Assembly: GCA_902560315.1 (NCBI GenBank)
Contig: CACELG010000001.1
Span: 62,001-126,000 of the forward strand
DNA: 64,000 bases
Direction: 5' to 3'
Origin: an uncultured SAR86 cluster bacterium
GTDB lineage: Bacteria; Pseudomonadota; Gammaproteobacteria; Magnimaribacterales; D2472
Numbering within the stretch: position 1 is the first letter of the stretch; each line of letters starts with the position of its first letter. Both the position numbers and the translations under genes were made by a program. Below the pieces are notes generated by a model that worked only from the letters and a program-made list of their open reading frames with translations, had not been told where the DNA came from and made no database searches. This document shows, piece by piece, positions 49,238 through 57,355 of the stretch.

Positions 49238-51337
49238 CTAAAAATTATATTTAAGTGAAATGCCAATATGCTTAGGGTCTCCTTGTCTTCTATATAGAGT
49301 ATCAATAAAGTTAGGCGCTTCGTTGCCAAAGAAAAATCCTCTAGTTGAATAATATTTATTAAACAAATTTCTTATCCACAGATCAACAGTAAAATTAGTA
49401 TTTGAGTATCCGAAAGTTAAGTTAGTTAATTGATAGCTTTTAGACTGATTGTCGTGTGAATCTGAATAATAAAAACTACTTTTTCCGTTAATATCTAATT
49501 TTAAATAGAAGTTATTTTTAAGATTTAAATTTCCACCAATAGAATATGAATGCTCTGGTGCGTGAGCTTGTGATCTATCTTCTAGATCAATTCTTGATTC
49601 CCAATTTTTAATCTTTGTTTTAAGGAATCCTAAATTAGCATATATATATAAATTATCTGTTACCAAATAATTTGAAGTAATTTCAATTCCGTAGTTTTCT
49701 CCGTCTGCAGCATTTTGAGTTAAGTATGAAAAAGTATTAGGGTCACTTGGATCAACTTGTCTAGAAATCAAAACTTGTTGATCTTTTCTTTCAGAGAAAA
49801 ATATTACAAGTGAATAATTCAGATCTCTATCCTTTAGGTTTGAGCTTACACCAAATTCATAATTAGTTAGATATTCAGGATCATAAATAAGAGATTGTTT
49901 TACTAAATTATCTGTAGCATCAAGACCAAGATTAAATCCACCTTGTTTATATCCTCTTGCTATTGAAAAATAAATATTTGAATCATTATTGGTTTTTTTG
50001 ACTATCGAAATTTTTCCACCACTCATATTATCTGAAGGACTAAAAGATTCATTATTTGAATCTTTATATTTTGAATCCCAATTTTCCAATCTCAAGCCGA
50101 AAGCAAGTTTAGTTTTATCTGTTAAAAAATAATCAATATTTCCAAACACTGATAAATTTTCAGATTCATAATTTCTTGAAATTGAAGATTCACTAGCATA
50201 TGGTCCAAAGGGATCTGACGGATCTCCATAAATTCCATCATCTTTAGTTATATTTGATTCATCTAATTCACTAAAATGTAAACCAAAGACCCATTCAAAT
50301 GGATTTTTTTGAGAAAAATCCTTATTTTTTGACAAAAAACGTATTTCTTGACTAAAAGTGTCTCTTTTTCTTAATGTTTCAGAAAAATAATCATAGGTAT
50401 ATGGAAAATGTGAGTCAGGGTTACCCCAATCTGCATCATAACTGAAAACAACATCAGTTTTTGTTGAGCTTGTTAAACTTTGGAGATCAAAATTATTTAA
50501 ATCCTTAGTTATTTTTATTCCAATTGAGTCTGTTATTTGTGAATCCATTCCTGGACGATCTGATAAAGTATCTAAACTTCCATCAATTGTCCAAATATCA
50601 GCTGGGTCATCCATATCAATTTTTGAAACAAGAAAATTAATATTTGTAGTTTCATTAATTTCCCAATCAAGTTTGTAACGCAAAGTTAGCTCATCTTTTT
50701 TTGAGGTATCTGATTTATTTAAGTAAGTATTTTTTCTAAATCCGTCGGCATAGTCAGTTCTCATTACCAAACGATATTTCATTTTTTCATTCTTTAATGG
50801 TCCTCCAAATGCGATTCCAATATTTTGGGTTCCATAATCTCCTAAAGTTAGCTCAGAAGTTCCTTCAAATTTATCTGTTGGATCTTTGGTTTTTATATAA
50901 ATTAATCCTGCTAAAGCATTAGCACCTGTTCTCGATCCTTGAGGTCCACGAAATACTTCAACTTGATCAACATCAAATAAAGTTGCAATGCCTCCCTGTC
51001 CAGAATAGTCGATGTCATCGATAAGAAAACCAACAGAGGAATTTGGTGTTCCCTGATAACCAGATCTTTCTCCTACACCTCTTATCTGAAAATATCTTGC
51101 TCTTGAATCTGAAGCTGCATAATTTAAATTTGGTACAAGATATGAAAGTTGCTGAAAATGTTTTATAGCTTGTGACCTAATTTTCTCTGACTGAATAATT
51201 AAGATACTTGAATCTTCTTCAATGATAGATTTTTCTCGATATTCACCTTTAACAATTATTTCTTCAATGCCCTGTGAGAAAATTGAAAGTGAAAATACTA
51301 ATGTTGATAAAGATAAGATTTTGTTACTGACATACAT
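49238..51337 (-). CDS. TonB-dependent outer membrane receptor, probable thiamine receptor
   Basis: A 699-residue gated barrel. It has a signal peptide (MYVSNKILSLSTLVFSLSIF), a TonB-box-like EEIIVKG, the plug domain with DQVEVFRGPQGS and a 22-strand barrel that ends with a C-terminal Phe (SLKYNF). The start is chosen at ATG 51337 because GGAGG lies eight bases upstream and a signal peptide follows; the longer frame would run into the riboswitch. The TPP riboswitch in its leader and the downstream PnuT and kinase genes point to thiamine or a thiamine-related compound as substrate. It shows general FecA/CirA-like features, so siderophores cannot be fully excluded from sequence alone. Confidence 0.9.
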   Translation of the reverse strand: MYVSNKILSLSTLVFSLSIFSQGIEEIIVKGEYREKSIIEEDSSILIIQSEKIRSQAIKHFQQLSYLVPNLNYAASDSRARYFQIRGVGERSGYQGTPNSSVGFLIDDIDYSGQGGIATLFDVDQVEVFRGPQGSRTGANALAGLIYIKTKDPTDKFEGTSELTLGDYGTQNIGIAFGGPLKNEKMKYRLVMRTDYADGFRKNTYLNKSDTSKKDELTLRYKLDWEINETTNINFLVSKIDMDDPADIWTIDGSLDTLSDRPGMDSQITDSIGIKITKDLNNFDLQSLTSSTKTDVVFSYDADWGNPDSHFPYTYDYFSETLRKRDTFSQEIRFLSKNKDFSQKNPFEWVFGLHFSELDESNITKDDGIYGDPSDPFGPYASESSISRNYESENLSVFGNIDYFLTDKTKLAFGLRLENWDSKYKDSNNESFSPSDNMSGGKISIVKKTNNDSNIYFSIARGYKQGGFNLGLDATDNLVKQSLIYDPEYLTNYEFGVSSNLKDRDLNYSLVIFFSERKDQQVLISRQVDPSDPNTFSYLTQNAADGENYGIEITSNYLVTDNLYIYANLGFLKTKIKNWESRIDLEDRSQAHAPEHSYSIGGNLNLKNNFYLKLDINGKSSFYYSDSHDNQSKSYQLTNLTFGYSNTNFTVDLWIRNLFNKYYSTRGFFFGNEAPNFIDTLYRRQGDPKHIGISLKYNF

Positions 51338-51420
51338 ATGCAATTCCTCCGCAACTATTGTGTTGATCAGGTTCAAAGAGTTTCATAAGATCTCAGGCTA
51401 AATTAGCCACCCCTTTGCAT
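51338..51420 (-). promoter_or_regulatory. TPP riboswitch (THI element) with embedded ribosome binding site
   Basis: The minus-strand RNA has the conserved blocks of the thiamine pyrophosphate aptamer in order: GGGGUGGC, a P3 hairpin GGCUA/UAGCC, CUGAGA (51391-51396), AACCUGAUC (51365-51373), a P5 hairpin CAAC/GUUG and GCGGAGGAA in place of the usual GCGUAGGGAA. P1 is AUGCAA (51415-51420) with UUGCAU (51338-51343). The GGAGG is the ribosome binding site, and the AUG follows directly after P1. Binding of TPP should therefore hide the site and stop translation of the receptor gene. Confidence 0.95.
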
Positions 51421-51583
51421 GCTTATATGTTAATGAATAAAAATTAAAAGGTCACTTATTCTTTTGACTTTTCTGATAAATTTTTCAAGTTATCGCAAGT
51501 AAGCTTAATATATTTAGCTGGTGCAGATTTATACTTTAGTTATAAAAAATCTATGGTTTTTAGTATAAAATTATTACCGCATA

Positions 51584-53695
51584 TCAATTATTTATTGAAT
51601 ATAAAGCATAACCATAAATCTCTGAAATCTGATTTATTATTTTATCCTTTGGAGTTCCTGCACCATGTCCTGCTCTATCTTCAATCCGAATTAATATTGG
51701 ATTTTCGCAGCCCTGATATTCTTGAAGTTTAGCTGCAAATTTGTATGAATGAGAAGGAACAACTCGGTCATCACGACTCGCTGTTGTAACCAATGTAGTT
51801 GGATAACAGTTATCTTTCTCGATGTTATGCAGTGGACTATAAGCTAAAAGATTTTCGAATTCATCTTTTTTATCTACAGATCCATAATCACTTTCCCATG
51901 CCCAACCAATTGTAAATTTACTAAACCTCAACATATCCAAAACTCCAACTTGTGGAATAGCAACTTTGAACAAATCTGGATTTTGTAACATGGTAGCTGC
52001 AACTAGAAGTCCTCCATTTGAACCACCAATAATTGCAGTAGTTTTTTCAGAGCCAATATTATTCTCATGTAAAAATTTTGCAGCAAATGCAAAATCGTCA
52101 AAAACATTTTGTTTGTTTAGTAACATTCCAGCTTCATGCCATTCATTACCATATTCTCCACCACCTCTTAAATTTGCTACCGCATATACTCCACCCAAAT
52201 TTTTCCAAGCAGCATGAGTTTTTCTAAAACCTGGTAAAAGAGAAATATTGAATCCCCCATATCCGTATAACATTAAGGGTGTATCTTTATTAATTTTTAA
52301 TCCTTTCTTGTAACTAATATGTATAGGAATTTTTGTTCCGTCTTTTGAAGGATAAAATTTTAATTCTGAGACATAATCCTCTGACTCATATCCATCAATT
52401 TCTTCTTTCCAAAAAAGTTTTACATCTAATGAATCCAATTTGATTTCATATATCTCTCTTGGGGTAACGTAGTTTGAAACTGAAAAATAAGTTTTAGTGT
52501 CATCGATCTCTCCACCAAATCCACCAATAGTTCCATTTTTTGGTAACTCAAGATCTTGTACAAAATTTCCAGATAGATCAAAAATTTTTATACTAGAAAA
52601 AGTATCAATTAAATAATTAACAACAAATGAATTGTTTATAGCGTTTACAGATCGGATGGAATTTTCTGATTCTTCAATAACATCATTCCAAACAAAAGAA
52701 CCATTTTTAAGCTCTAAATTAACAATTTTGCCATTTGGGGCCCCTTCAGTTGTATAAAACCACAAAATATTGTCTTTACTGTCAATAAAGCTATAAGCTC
52801 CTATCAATTCATCTATTAAAGGAAGGAACTTTTCACCTGGATTTAACTGGATATAGAGCCTATTTCTTTCATCAGTGCCCTCTGAAATTGATAAAAGTTT
52901 AATATTTGTATCTTCTACTACATTAATGCCCCATCCCCATCTTGGTTGATCAGGATTTTCATAAAAAACTTGGTCTTCTGATTGATCAGTTCCAATCTTA
53001 TGAAACATTAGTTTAGGAGATTGGTTTATATCTTTAAGTAGCTCTTGATTTGGCTCGTTATATTTTTGATAGAAAAATCCAGAGTCATCATTCTCCCATG
53101 TGGCCCCAGAAAATTTAGCCCATTTGATTTCATCTGAAAGAATCTCACCAGTTTCAATATTCATAACCTTCCAAATTCGCCAATCAGAACCTCCGTCGGA
53201 AATCGAATAAGCAATATGATCAGCATTATTATTAACACTAGTACTTCCCAATGAAATTGTGCCGTCTTCAGAAAATGTATTAGGATCTATAAGAATGCGC
53301 TCTTCGCATTCATCACAGTCCTTGATCATCAATTTGCTTTGCTGAAAAGTACCGTCATTAAAATAATAAAAAGTTTTATCTTCGACTTTATAAGGAGTAG
53401 ATATAGATTCATTTTCCCAAATCTTTTCTAAGTATTCTCCTATATCTCTTTTGAATTTATTTTTACCAATATACTTCTTTGTATAATTATTTTGCCTCTT
53501 AACCCAATTAATAGACTCATCACTTGTAAAGTCTTCTAACCATCTATAAGAATCTGAAATTTCATAACCATGAATGTTTTCGACAAAATCTATCTTTTTT
53601 GATTCTGGATAAAAACTTCCATCGTCATTGCTAGAACATGAAATTAGAATTATTAAAGAGAATAAACCAAGGAATTTTTTATACATAGAAAACAT
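51584..53695 (-). CDS. prolyl oligopeptidase family serine peptidase (S9A), lipoprotein
   Basis: A 703-residue peptidase that cleaves short peptides after proline. It has a lipoprotein signal with lipobox LISC (Cys20), so it should be anchored on the periplasmic side or in the outer membrane. A seven-bladed propeller (about 75-420) is followed by the alpha/beta hydrolase domain with nucleophile GGSNGG, Asp in SRDDRVVP and His in RAGHGAG. Secreted S9A enzymes fit a life on dissolved peptides. The divergent YciC-like gene starts only 19 bp away. An internal ATG three codons in (MYKKFLG) is an equally good start. Confidence 0.93.
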   Translation of the reverse strand: MFSMYKKFLGLFSLIILISCSSNDDGSFYPESKKIDFVENIHGYEISDSYRWLEDFTSDESINWVKRQNNYTKKYIGKNKFKRDIGEYLEKIWENESISTPYKVEDKTFYYFNDGTFQQSKLMIKDCDECEERILIDPNTFSEDGTISLGSTSVNNNADHIAYSISDGGSDWRIWKVMNIETGEILSDEIKWAKFSGATWENDDSGFFYQKYNEPNQELLKDINQSPKLMFHKIGTDQSEDQVFYENPDQPRWGWGINVVEDTNIKLLSISEGTDERNRLYIQLNPGEKFLPLIDELIGAYSFIDSKDNILWFYTTEGAPNGKIVNLELKNGSFVWNDVIEESENSIRSVNAINNSFVVNYLIDTFSSIKIFDLSGNFVQDLELPKNGTIGGFGGEIDDTKTYFSVSNYVTPREIYEIKLDSLDVKLFWKEEIDGYESEDYVSELKFYPSKDGTKIPIHISYKKGLKINKDTPLMLYGYGGFNISLLPGFRKTHAAWKNLGGVYAVANLRGGGEYGNEWHEAGMLLNKQNVFDDFAFAAKFLHENNIGSEKTTAIIGGSNGGLLVAATMLQNPDLFKVAIPQVGVLDMLRFSKFTIGWAWESDYGSVDKKDEFENLLAYSPLHNIEKDNCYPTTLVTTASRDDRVVPSHSYKFAAKLQEYQGCENPILIRIEDRAGHGAGTPKDKIINQISEIYGYALYSINN

Positions 53696-53714
53696 ATTAC
53701 TTTACAATTACCCA

Positions 53715-54389
53715 ATGGATCAATTCAAAAACTCGTGGGAATTTCTATTTTCAAATTGGAAATTCTTTCTTATATTAGCCTTGCCACTTATAACTGTGCA
53801 AACCTTAACTGGTTATCTTATTATGCCACTTGCAGAGATGACACAACCAGAAGACTTCCTAGGTTTTTTTGAATCAAACTCAGGAGTAATTGCTTTAGTT
53901 GGAATTATTGGTCTTATAGTACAAATATCATTCCTGGGTGGGATCTGGATGGGATATATGTCGATAGACACTAATAAAACAATAAGTCCAATAGAAGCAC
54001 TTCAAGCAGGATTATCAAAATTTTTTCCACTATTTGGAGCTTATATTGTTGTAACAATTGCATCAGCTTTAGGATACTTAATGCTTATTCTTCCAGGTAT
54101 ATATTTGTCCGCAAGATTTTCATTATTTGTAGCTCATATTATGTTTGAAGACAATAAAGTTTTTCAGTCCATTGGTGCTTCATGGGAAAAAACAGATGAG
54201 TTTGGATCAAGGCTATTCATGTTTACTTTAGTATTTTTTATTTTAATTCTTATATCATCTTTAATTTTACAAAGCATAATTCCAACTGGAATAACTCAAT
54301 CATTTATTTTATCCATAAGTGAGGTTATCTTTATGATTCCACTTGGATACATATATTTCACTCTCTATAAATCTATTAAAGTTAGTTAG
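53715..54389 (+). CDS. YciC-like multi-pass membrane protein
   Basis: A 224-residue protein with about six membrane segments. LMLILPGIYLSARFSLFVAHIMFED and GASWEKTDEFGSRLFMF resemble the YciC/UPF0259 family of uncharacterised inner membrane proteins. The frame extends 29 residues upstream through the divergent peptidase gene, but MDQFKNSWEFLFSN at 53715 is the natural start. A tRNA gene follows. Function unknown. Confidence 0.75.
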   Translation: MDQFKNSWEFLFSNWKFFLILALPLITVQTLTGYLIMPLAEMTQPEDFLGFFESNSGVIALVGIIGLIVQISFLGGIWMGYMSIDTNKTISPIEALQAGLSKFFPLFGAYIVVTIASALGYLMLILPGIYLSARFSLFVAHIMFEDNKVFQSIGASWEKTDEFGSRLFMFTLVFFILILISSLILQSIIPTGITQSFILSISEVIFMIPLGYIYFTLYKSIKVS

Positions 54390-54394
54390 ACTAA

Positions 54395-54423
54395 TTGTCC
54401 AAATCTTAATTCAAAGGTAGAAT
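54395..54423 (+). promoter_or_regulatory. tRNA-Ile promoter
   Basis: TTGTCC (54395-54400) and TAGAAT (54418-54423) are 17 bp apart, and the tRNA begins 14 bp after the -10. The same TAGAAT hexamer is seen in the rRNA leader. This makes the tRNA gene an independent unit rather than part of a longer operon. Confidence 0.65.
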
Positions 54424-54437
54424 GCACATTCGTTATA

Positions 54438-54516
54438 GGGCCTGTAGCTCAGTTTTGGTTAGAGCGTTCGACTGATAATCGAGAGGTCGGAAGTTCGAGT
54501 CTTCCCAGGCCCACCA
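54438..54516 (+). tRNA. ileT: tRNA-Ile (anticodon GAT)
   Basis: A complete cloverleaf: acceptor GGGCCTG/CAGGCCC, D stem GCTC/GAGC, anticodon stem TTCGA/TCGAG with loop CTGATAA (anticodon GAT at 54474-54476), T stem GGAAG/CTTCC with loop TTCGAGT, discriminator A and an encoded CCA. The D loop is slightly long because of an extra TT. This tRNA usually lies in the 16S-23S spacer; here it is a single gene far from the rRNA operon. Confidence 0.97.
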
Positions 54517-54546
54517 AATTATTGAACAGTTCTGATAAAATAAATT

Positions 54547-54744
54547 ATGGAAAAATTTCTAGAAAATATCCTAGCTTATAACAAGATATGGTTCGGTATA
54601 ATTTTTATTGGAAGTATCTTAAATGCAGTATCTCAGGAACTTCTTATCTTAAGTGAAGTTCCATATCTTTCATCAATAAGTTTTCTATTGGGTTTAGTCA
54701 TTGGGCTTGTAGCGCACATTAGGGGAAAATGGTTATGGGTGTAG
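54547..54744 (+). CDS. small membrane protein upstream of the desaturase
   Basis: A 65-residue hydrophobic protein with two membrane segments (about 14-33 and 39-58) and a short basic end (HIRGKWLWV). It overlaps the desaturase gene, which suggests translational coupling and perhaps a shared function. I recognise no family. The ATG lies 30 bp after the tRNA-Ile gene. Confidence 0.5.
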   Translation: MEKFLENILAYNKIWFGIIFIGSILNAVSQELLILSEVPYLSSISFLLGLVIGLVAHIRGKWLWV

Positions 54745-55634
54745 AAATCAGAGATGCGGTATCTGAAGAGTTTTCATTTGAAAACGAAAAAGCTATTGCT
54801 AAAAAATATGCTCAAAGATTTCAATGGGAAATGATTCTAATTGGCATTGGTCAAGCCTGTGTATGGTTAAGTTTATGGCCATTGGTTATGTATGAAATCA
54901 TTCCCCTATGGATAGGATTTATAATTGCTAGCACCTGTGCGTGTATGGCCTATTTGCCATCACATGAAGCACAACATGGAAACTACTCAAGGGGCAATCC
55001 TAAAAAAAGATGGTTGGATTCTTTTGTTGGTAACTTTACTCTTATAACGTTAATTTATCCCTATGAAATATTAAGAGTTACTCATATGAAACATCATGCA
55101 TATACAAATCATGATGATAAAGATCCTGATTTTTTAACTTCAAATGCTAAATCTGTTGTAGAACTTATTTTGGTATCTCTTAATGGAGCATCAACAGAAT
55201 ATGAAAAAGCTAAAGAAATATATTCTAATGACGTAGCTTTTCAAAAAGGCTTTGAAAAAGGTACAAAGGTTGCATTGGCATACAGGGCAATATTAATGCT
55301 GCTAGTTTTCGTGTTTCCACTTCAAACGTTGTTTTTATGGTGGCTACCTGCAAAAATTGGCACTGTATATACACAAATATTTTTTTCATACTATCCGCAT
55401 ATTGGTACAGAAGTTGGAAGATATAAAGATACAAGATTTTGGCAACATTGGATGCCAAGATATCTTAATCACTCGATGCAATTACATTTTGTGCACCACC
55501 TTCATCCTAACATTGGTCATTATGATGAGCCAAAAGCTATTGAAGAATTAAAACCGTTTTTAATTGCTCGAGGGGTGCCTGGTGCAGAAGAAATTCCGGA
55601 TAGGGTTACCTATAATCCTTTAGTAAAAATTTAA
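54735..55634 (+). CDS. fatty acid desaturase-family membrane di-iron enzyme
   Basis: A 299-residue integral membrane oxidase or desaturase. Three histidine boxes are visible: SHEAQHG, HMKHHAYTNHD and HFVHHLHPNIGHY, the di-iron ligands of the family, between four membrane segments. Acyl-lipid desaturation is the default call. Beta-carotene hydroxylase or ketolase of the CrtR/CrtW kind has the same fold and would matter next to a retinal-using cell, but no carotenoid genes are adjacent. I prefer the ATG at 54735, nine bases after AGGGG; an ATG at 54729 is possible. Confidence 0.8.
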   Translation: MGVEIRDAVSEEFSFENEKAIAKKYAQRFQWEMILIGIGQACVWLSLWPLVMYEIIPLWIGFIIASTCACMAYLPSHEAQHGNYSRGNPKKRWLDSFVGNFTLITLIYPYEILRVTHMKHHAYTNHDDKDPDFLTSNAKSVVELILVSLNGASTEYEKAKEIYSNDVAFQKGFEKGTKVALAYRAILMLLVFVFPLQTLFLWWLPAKIGTVYTQIFFSYYPHIGTEVGRYKDTRFWQHWMPRYLNHSMQLHFVHHLHPNIGHYDEPKAIEELKPFLIARGVPGAEEIPDRVTYNPLVKI

Positions 55635-55640
55635 AACTTC

Positions 55641-56093
55641 TTAACTTATTTCTAATAACTCTATTTCAAATATTAGAATTGAGTTAGATGGAATTCCTGG
55701 TCTGCCATCCTCTCCATATGCCATAGTGGGATCAATATAGACCATCCATTTGTCTCCCTCTCTCATTAAAGAGATGGCTTTTTGGCAACCTACAATTAAT
55801 TTTGATAATTCAATCTTTAATGGCTCTGAATCTAACGAACTCCAAAAAACTTCTCCATTGGTTAAGGTTCCATGAAAGTGAGCTGAAATTGTTTGATTTA
55901 ATGAAGGAGGCTCGCTAATCGGATCGCCTGAATTAACAACTAAATATTGAAGTCCAGGTTCAATCTCAATAACTTGATCATTCTTTTTATTATCTATGAA
56001 GAACTGGAGGTTTTCTATTTGTTGTATATTGGGGCTATCTTGAACACAACCAAAAATTATAAAAAAACTACAAAATAACAATAATTTTTTCAT
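55641..56093 (-). CDS. FKBP-type peptidyl-prolyl isomerase, lipoprotein
   Basis: A 150-residue lipoprotein (lipobox IFGC, Cys16) with one FKBP domain: ISAHFHGTLTNGEVFWSS, then WMVYIDPTMAYGEDGRPG and PSNSILIFEIELLEI, the usual core strands and active-site loop. Some aromatic residues of the FK506 pocket are replaced, so it may act more as a chaperone than as an isomerase. The N-terminal dimerisation helices of FkpA/FklB are reduced. It follows tyrS by 2 bp and converges with the desaturase gene. Confidence 0.87.
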   Translation of the reverse strand: MKKLLLFCSFFIIFGCVQDSPNIQQIENLQFFIDNKKNDQVIEIEPGLQYLVVNSGDPISEPPSLNQTISAHFHGTLTNGEVFWSSLDSEPLKIELSKLIVGCQKAISLMREGDKWMVYIDPTMAYGEDGRPGIPSNSILIFEIELLEIS

Positions 56094-56095
56094 TT

Positions 56096-57283
56096 CTATA
56101 AAATTATCTTAAGAAATTTTCTTTTACCAACTTGATAAATTCCTTCTGAACCTTTTGATACTTCAAGCTTAGGGTCTGCAACTTTTTCAGAGTTTATCTT
56201 TATGCCGCCTTGTGAAATAAGCCTATTGCCTTCAGAAATACTAGAGATCATATTTGTATCCTTTAATAGATTAACTAAGAGAATAGAGTCATTTTTTATA
56301 TCCACTTTAACTGATTCAATCTCATCGGGAATGTTCCCCTTTTGAAATCTATTTAAGAATATCTCTTTGGATTTTTTTCCTTCTCCTTCTTTATGAAATC
56401 TGTCAACAAGCTCTTCTGCTAAAATAAATTTTATATCACGAGGATTTTTACCTTTTTTCATTTCATCTTTTAACTTCGCAATATCTTCTTCAGGTATAAA
56501 GCTTAATAGCTCAAACCAACGCCACATTAATTCATCAGAAATTGACATAATCTTTCCAAACATCTCATCAGGCTCCTCATCAATAGCAATGTAGTTATCT
56601 AATGATTTTGACATCTTTTTAACGCCATCAAGGCCTTCTAAAATAGGAACTGTGATTACAACTTGAGGTTCTTGTTCATAATCTCTTTGAAGTTCTCTTC
56701 CAACTAAGAGATTAAATTTTTGGTCTGTTCCACCGCACTCAACATCAGCCTCTAAAGCAACTGAGTCATATCCTTGAACTAATGGATACAAAAATTCATG
56801 AATAGCTATTGTCTTATTTGATGAAAACCTTTTATTAAAATCATCTCTTTCTAGCATTCGTGCAACGTTATATTTTGACGCAAGCTTTATTAGGCCATCA
56901 GCTCCAAGCTTGTCACACCATTCTGAATTAAATCGAACTTCGGTTAAGTCCTCCTTGAGAATCTTAAAAACTTGATTCTTATATGTCTTTGCGTTTTCAA
57001 TCAGGCTATCCGAATTGACGATTGGCCTAGTTTTGTTAGTGCCTGATGGGTCTCCAATTCGTCCTGTAAAATCTCCAATCAAAAATATTACTTTATGGCC
57101 TAAATCTTGAAAGTGTCTTAATTTATTTAACAAAACTGTATGGCCCAAATGAAGATCTGGTGCTGTGGGATCGAATCCAGCCTTAACTATAAGTTTCTTG
57201 CCTGAATCTAACTTTTTTTTAAGCTCAGATTCAGTAAGAATTTCATCGGAACCTCTTTTAATAAGCTTTAATGCATCACTCAT
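56096..57283 (-). CDS. tyrS: tyrosyl-tRNA synthetase
   Basis: TyrRS charges tRNA-Tyr. The 395 residues show the class I motifs HLGH at 45-48 and KMSKS in [12 protein letters not shown], and a C-terminal S4 RNA-binding domain ([14 protein letters not shown]). The HLGHTVL and [15 protein letters not shown] forms belong to the shorter TyrRS branch. Divergent from putA. In Pseudomonas-type genomes tyrS neighbours the M23-anmK-erpA block found downstream here. Confidence 0.96.
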   Translation of the reverse strand: MSDALKLIKRGSDEILTESELKKKLDSGKKLIVKAGFDPTAPDLHLGHTVLLNKLRHFQDLGHKVIFLIGDFTGRIGDPSGTNKTRPIVNSDSLIENAKTYKNQVFKILKEDLTEVRFNSEWCDKLGADGLIKLASKYNVARMLERDDFNKRFSSNKTIAIHEFLYPLVQGYDSVALEADVECGGTDQKFNLLVGRELQRDYEQEPQVVITVPILEGLDGVKKMSKSLDNYIAIDEEPDEMFGKIMSISDELMWRWFELLSFIPEEDIAKLKDEMKKGKNPRDIKFILAEELVDRFHKEGEGKKSKEIFLNRFQKGNIPDEIESVKVDIKNDSILLVNLLKDTNMISSISEGNRLISQGGIKINSEKVADPKLEVSKGSEGIYQVGKRKFLKIIL

Positions 57284-57355
57284 ATTACTATCATAGTATT
57301 TTTAAATGATTATTAGAATCACAAAGTTGCTACTTAGTTCTTAAAGATTAAAATA

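Noticed and set aside
51338-51376. Longer start of the TonB receptor
   Set aside because: It would be encoded inside the TPP riboswitch; GGAGG and a signal peptide mark the later ATG at 51337.
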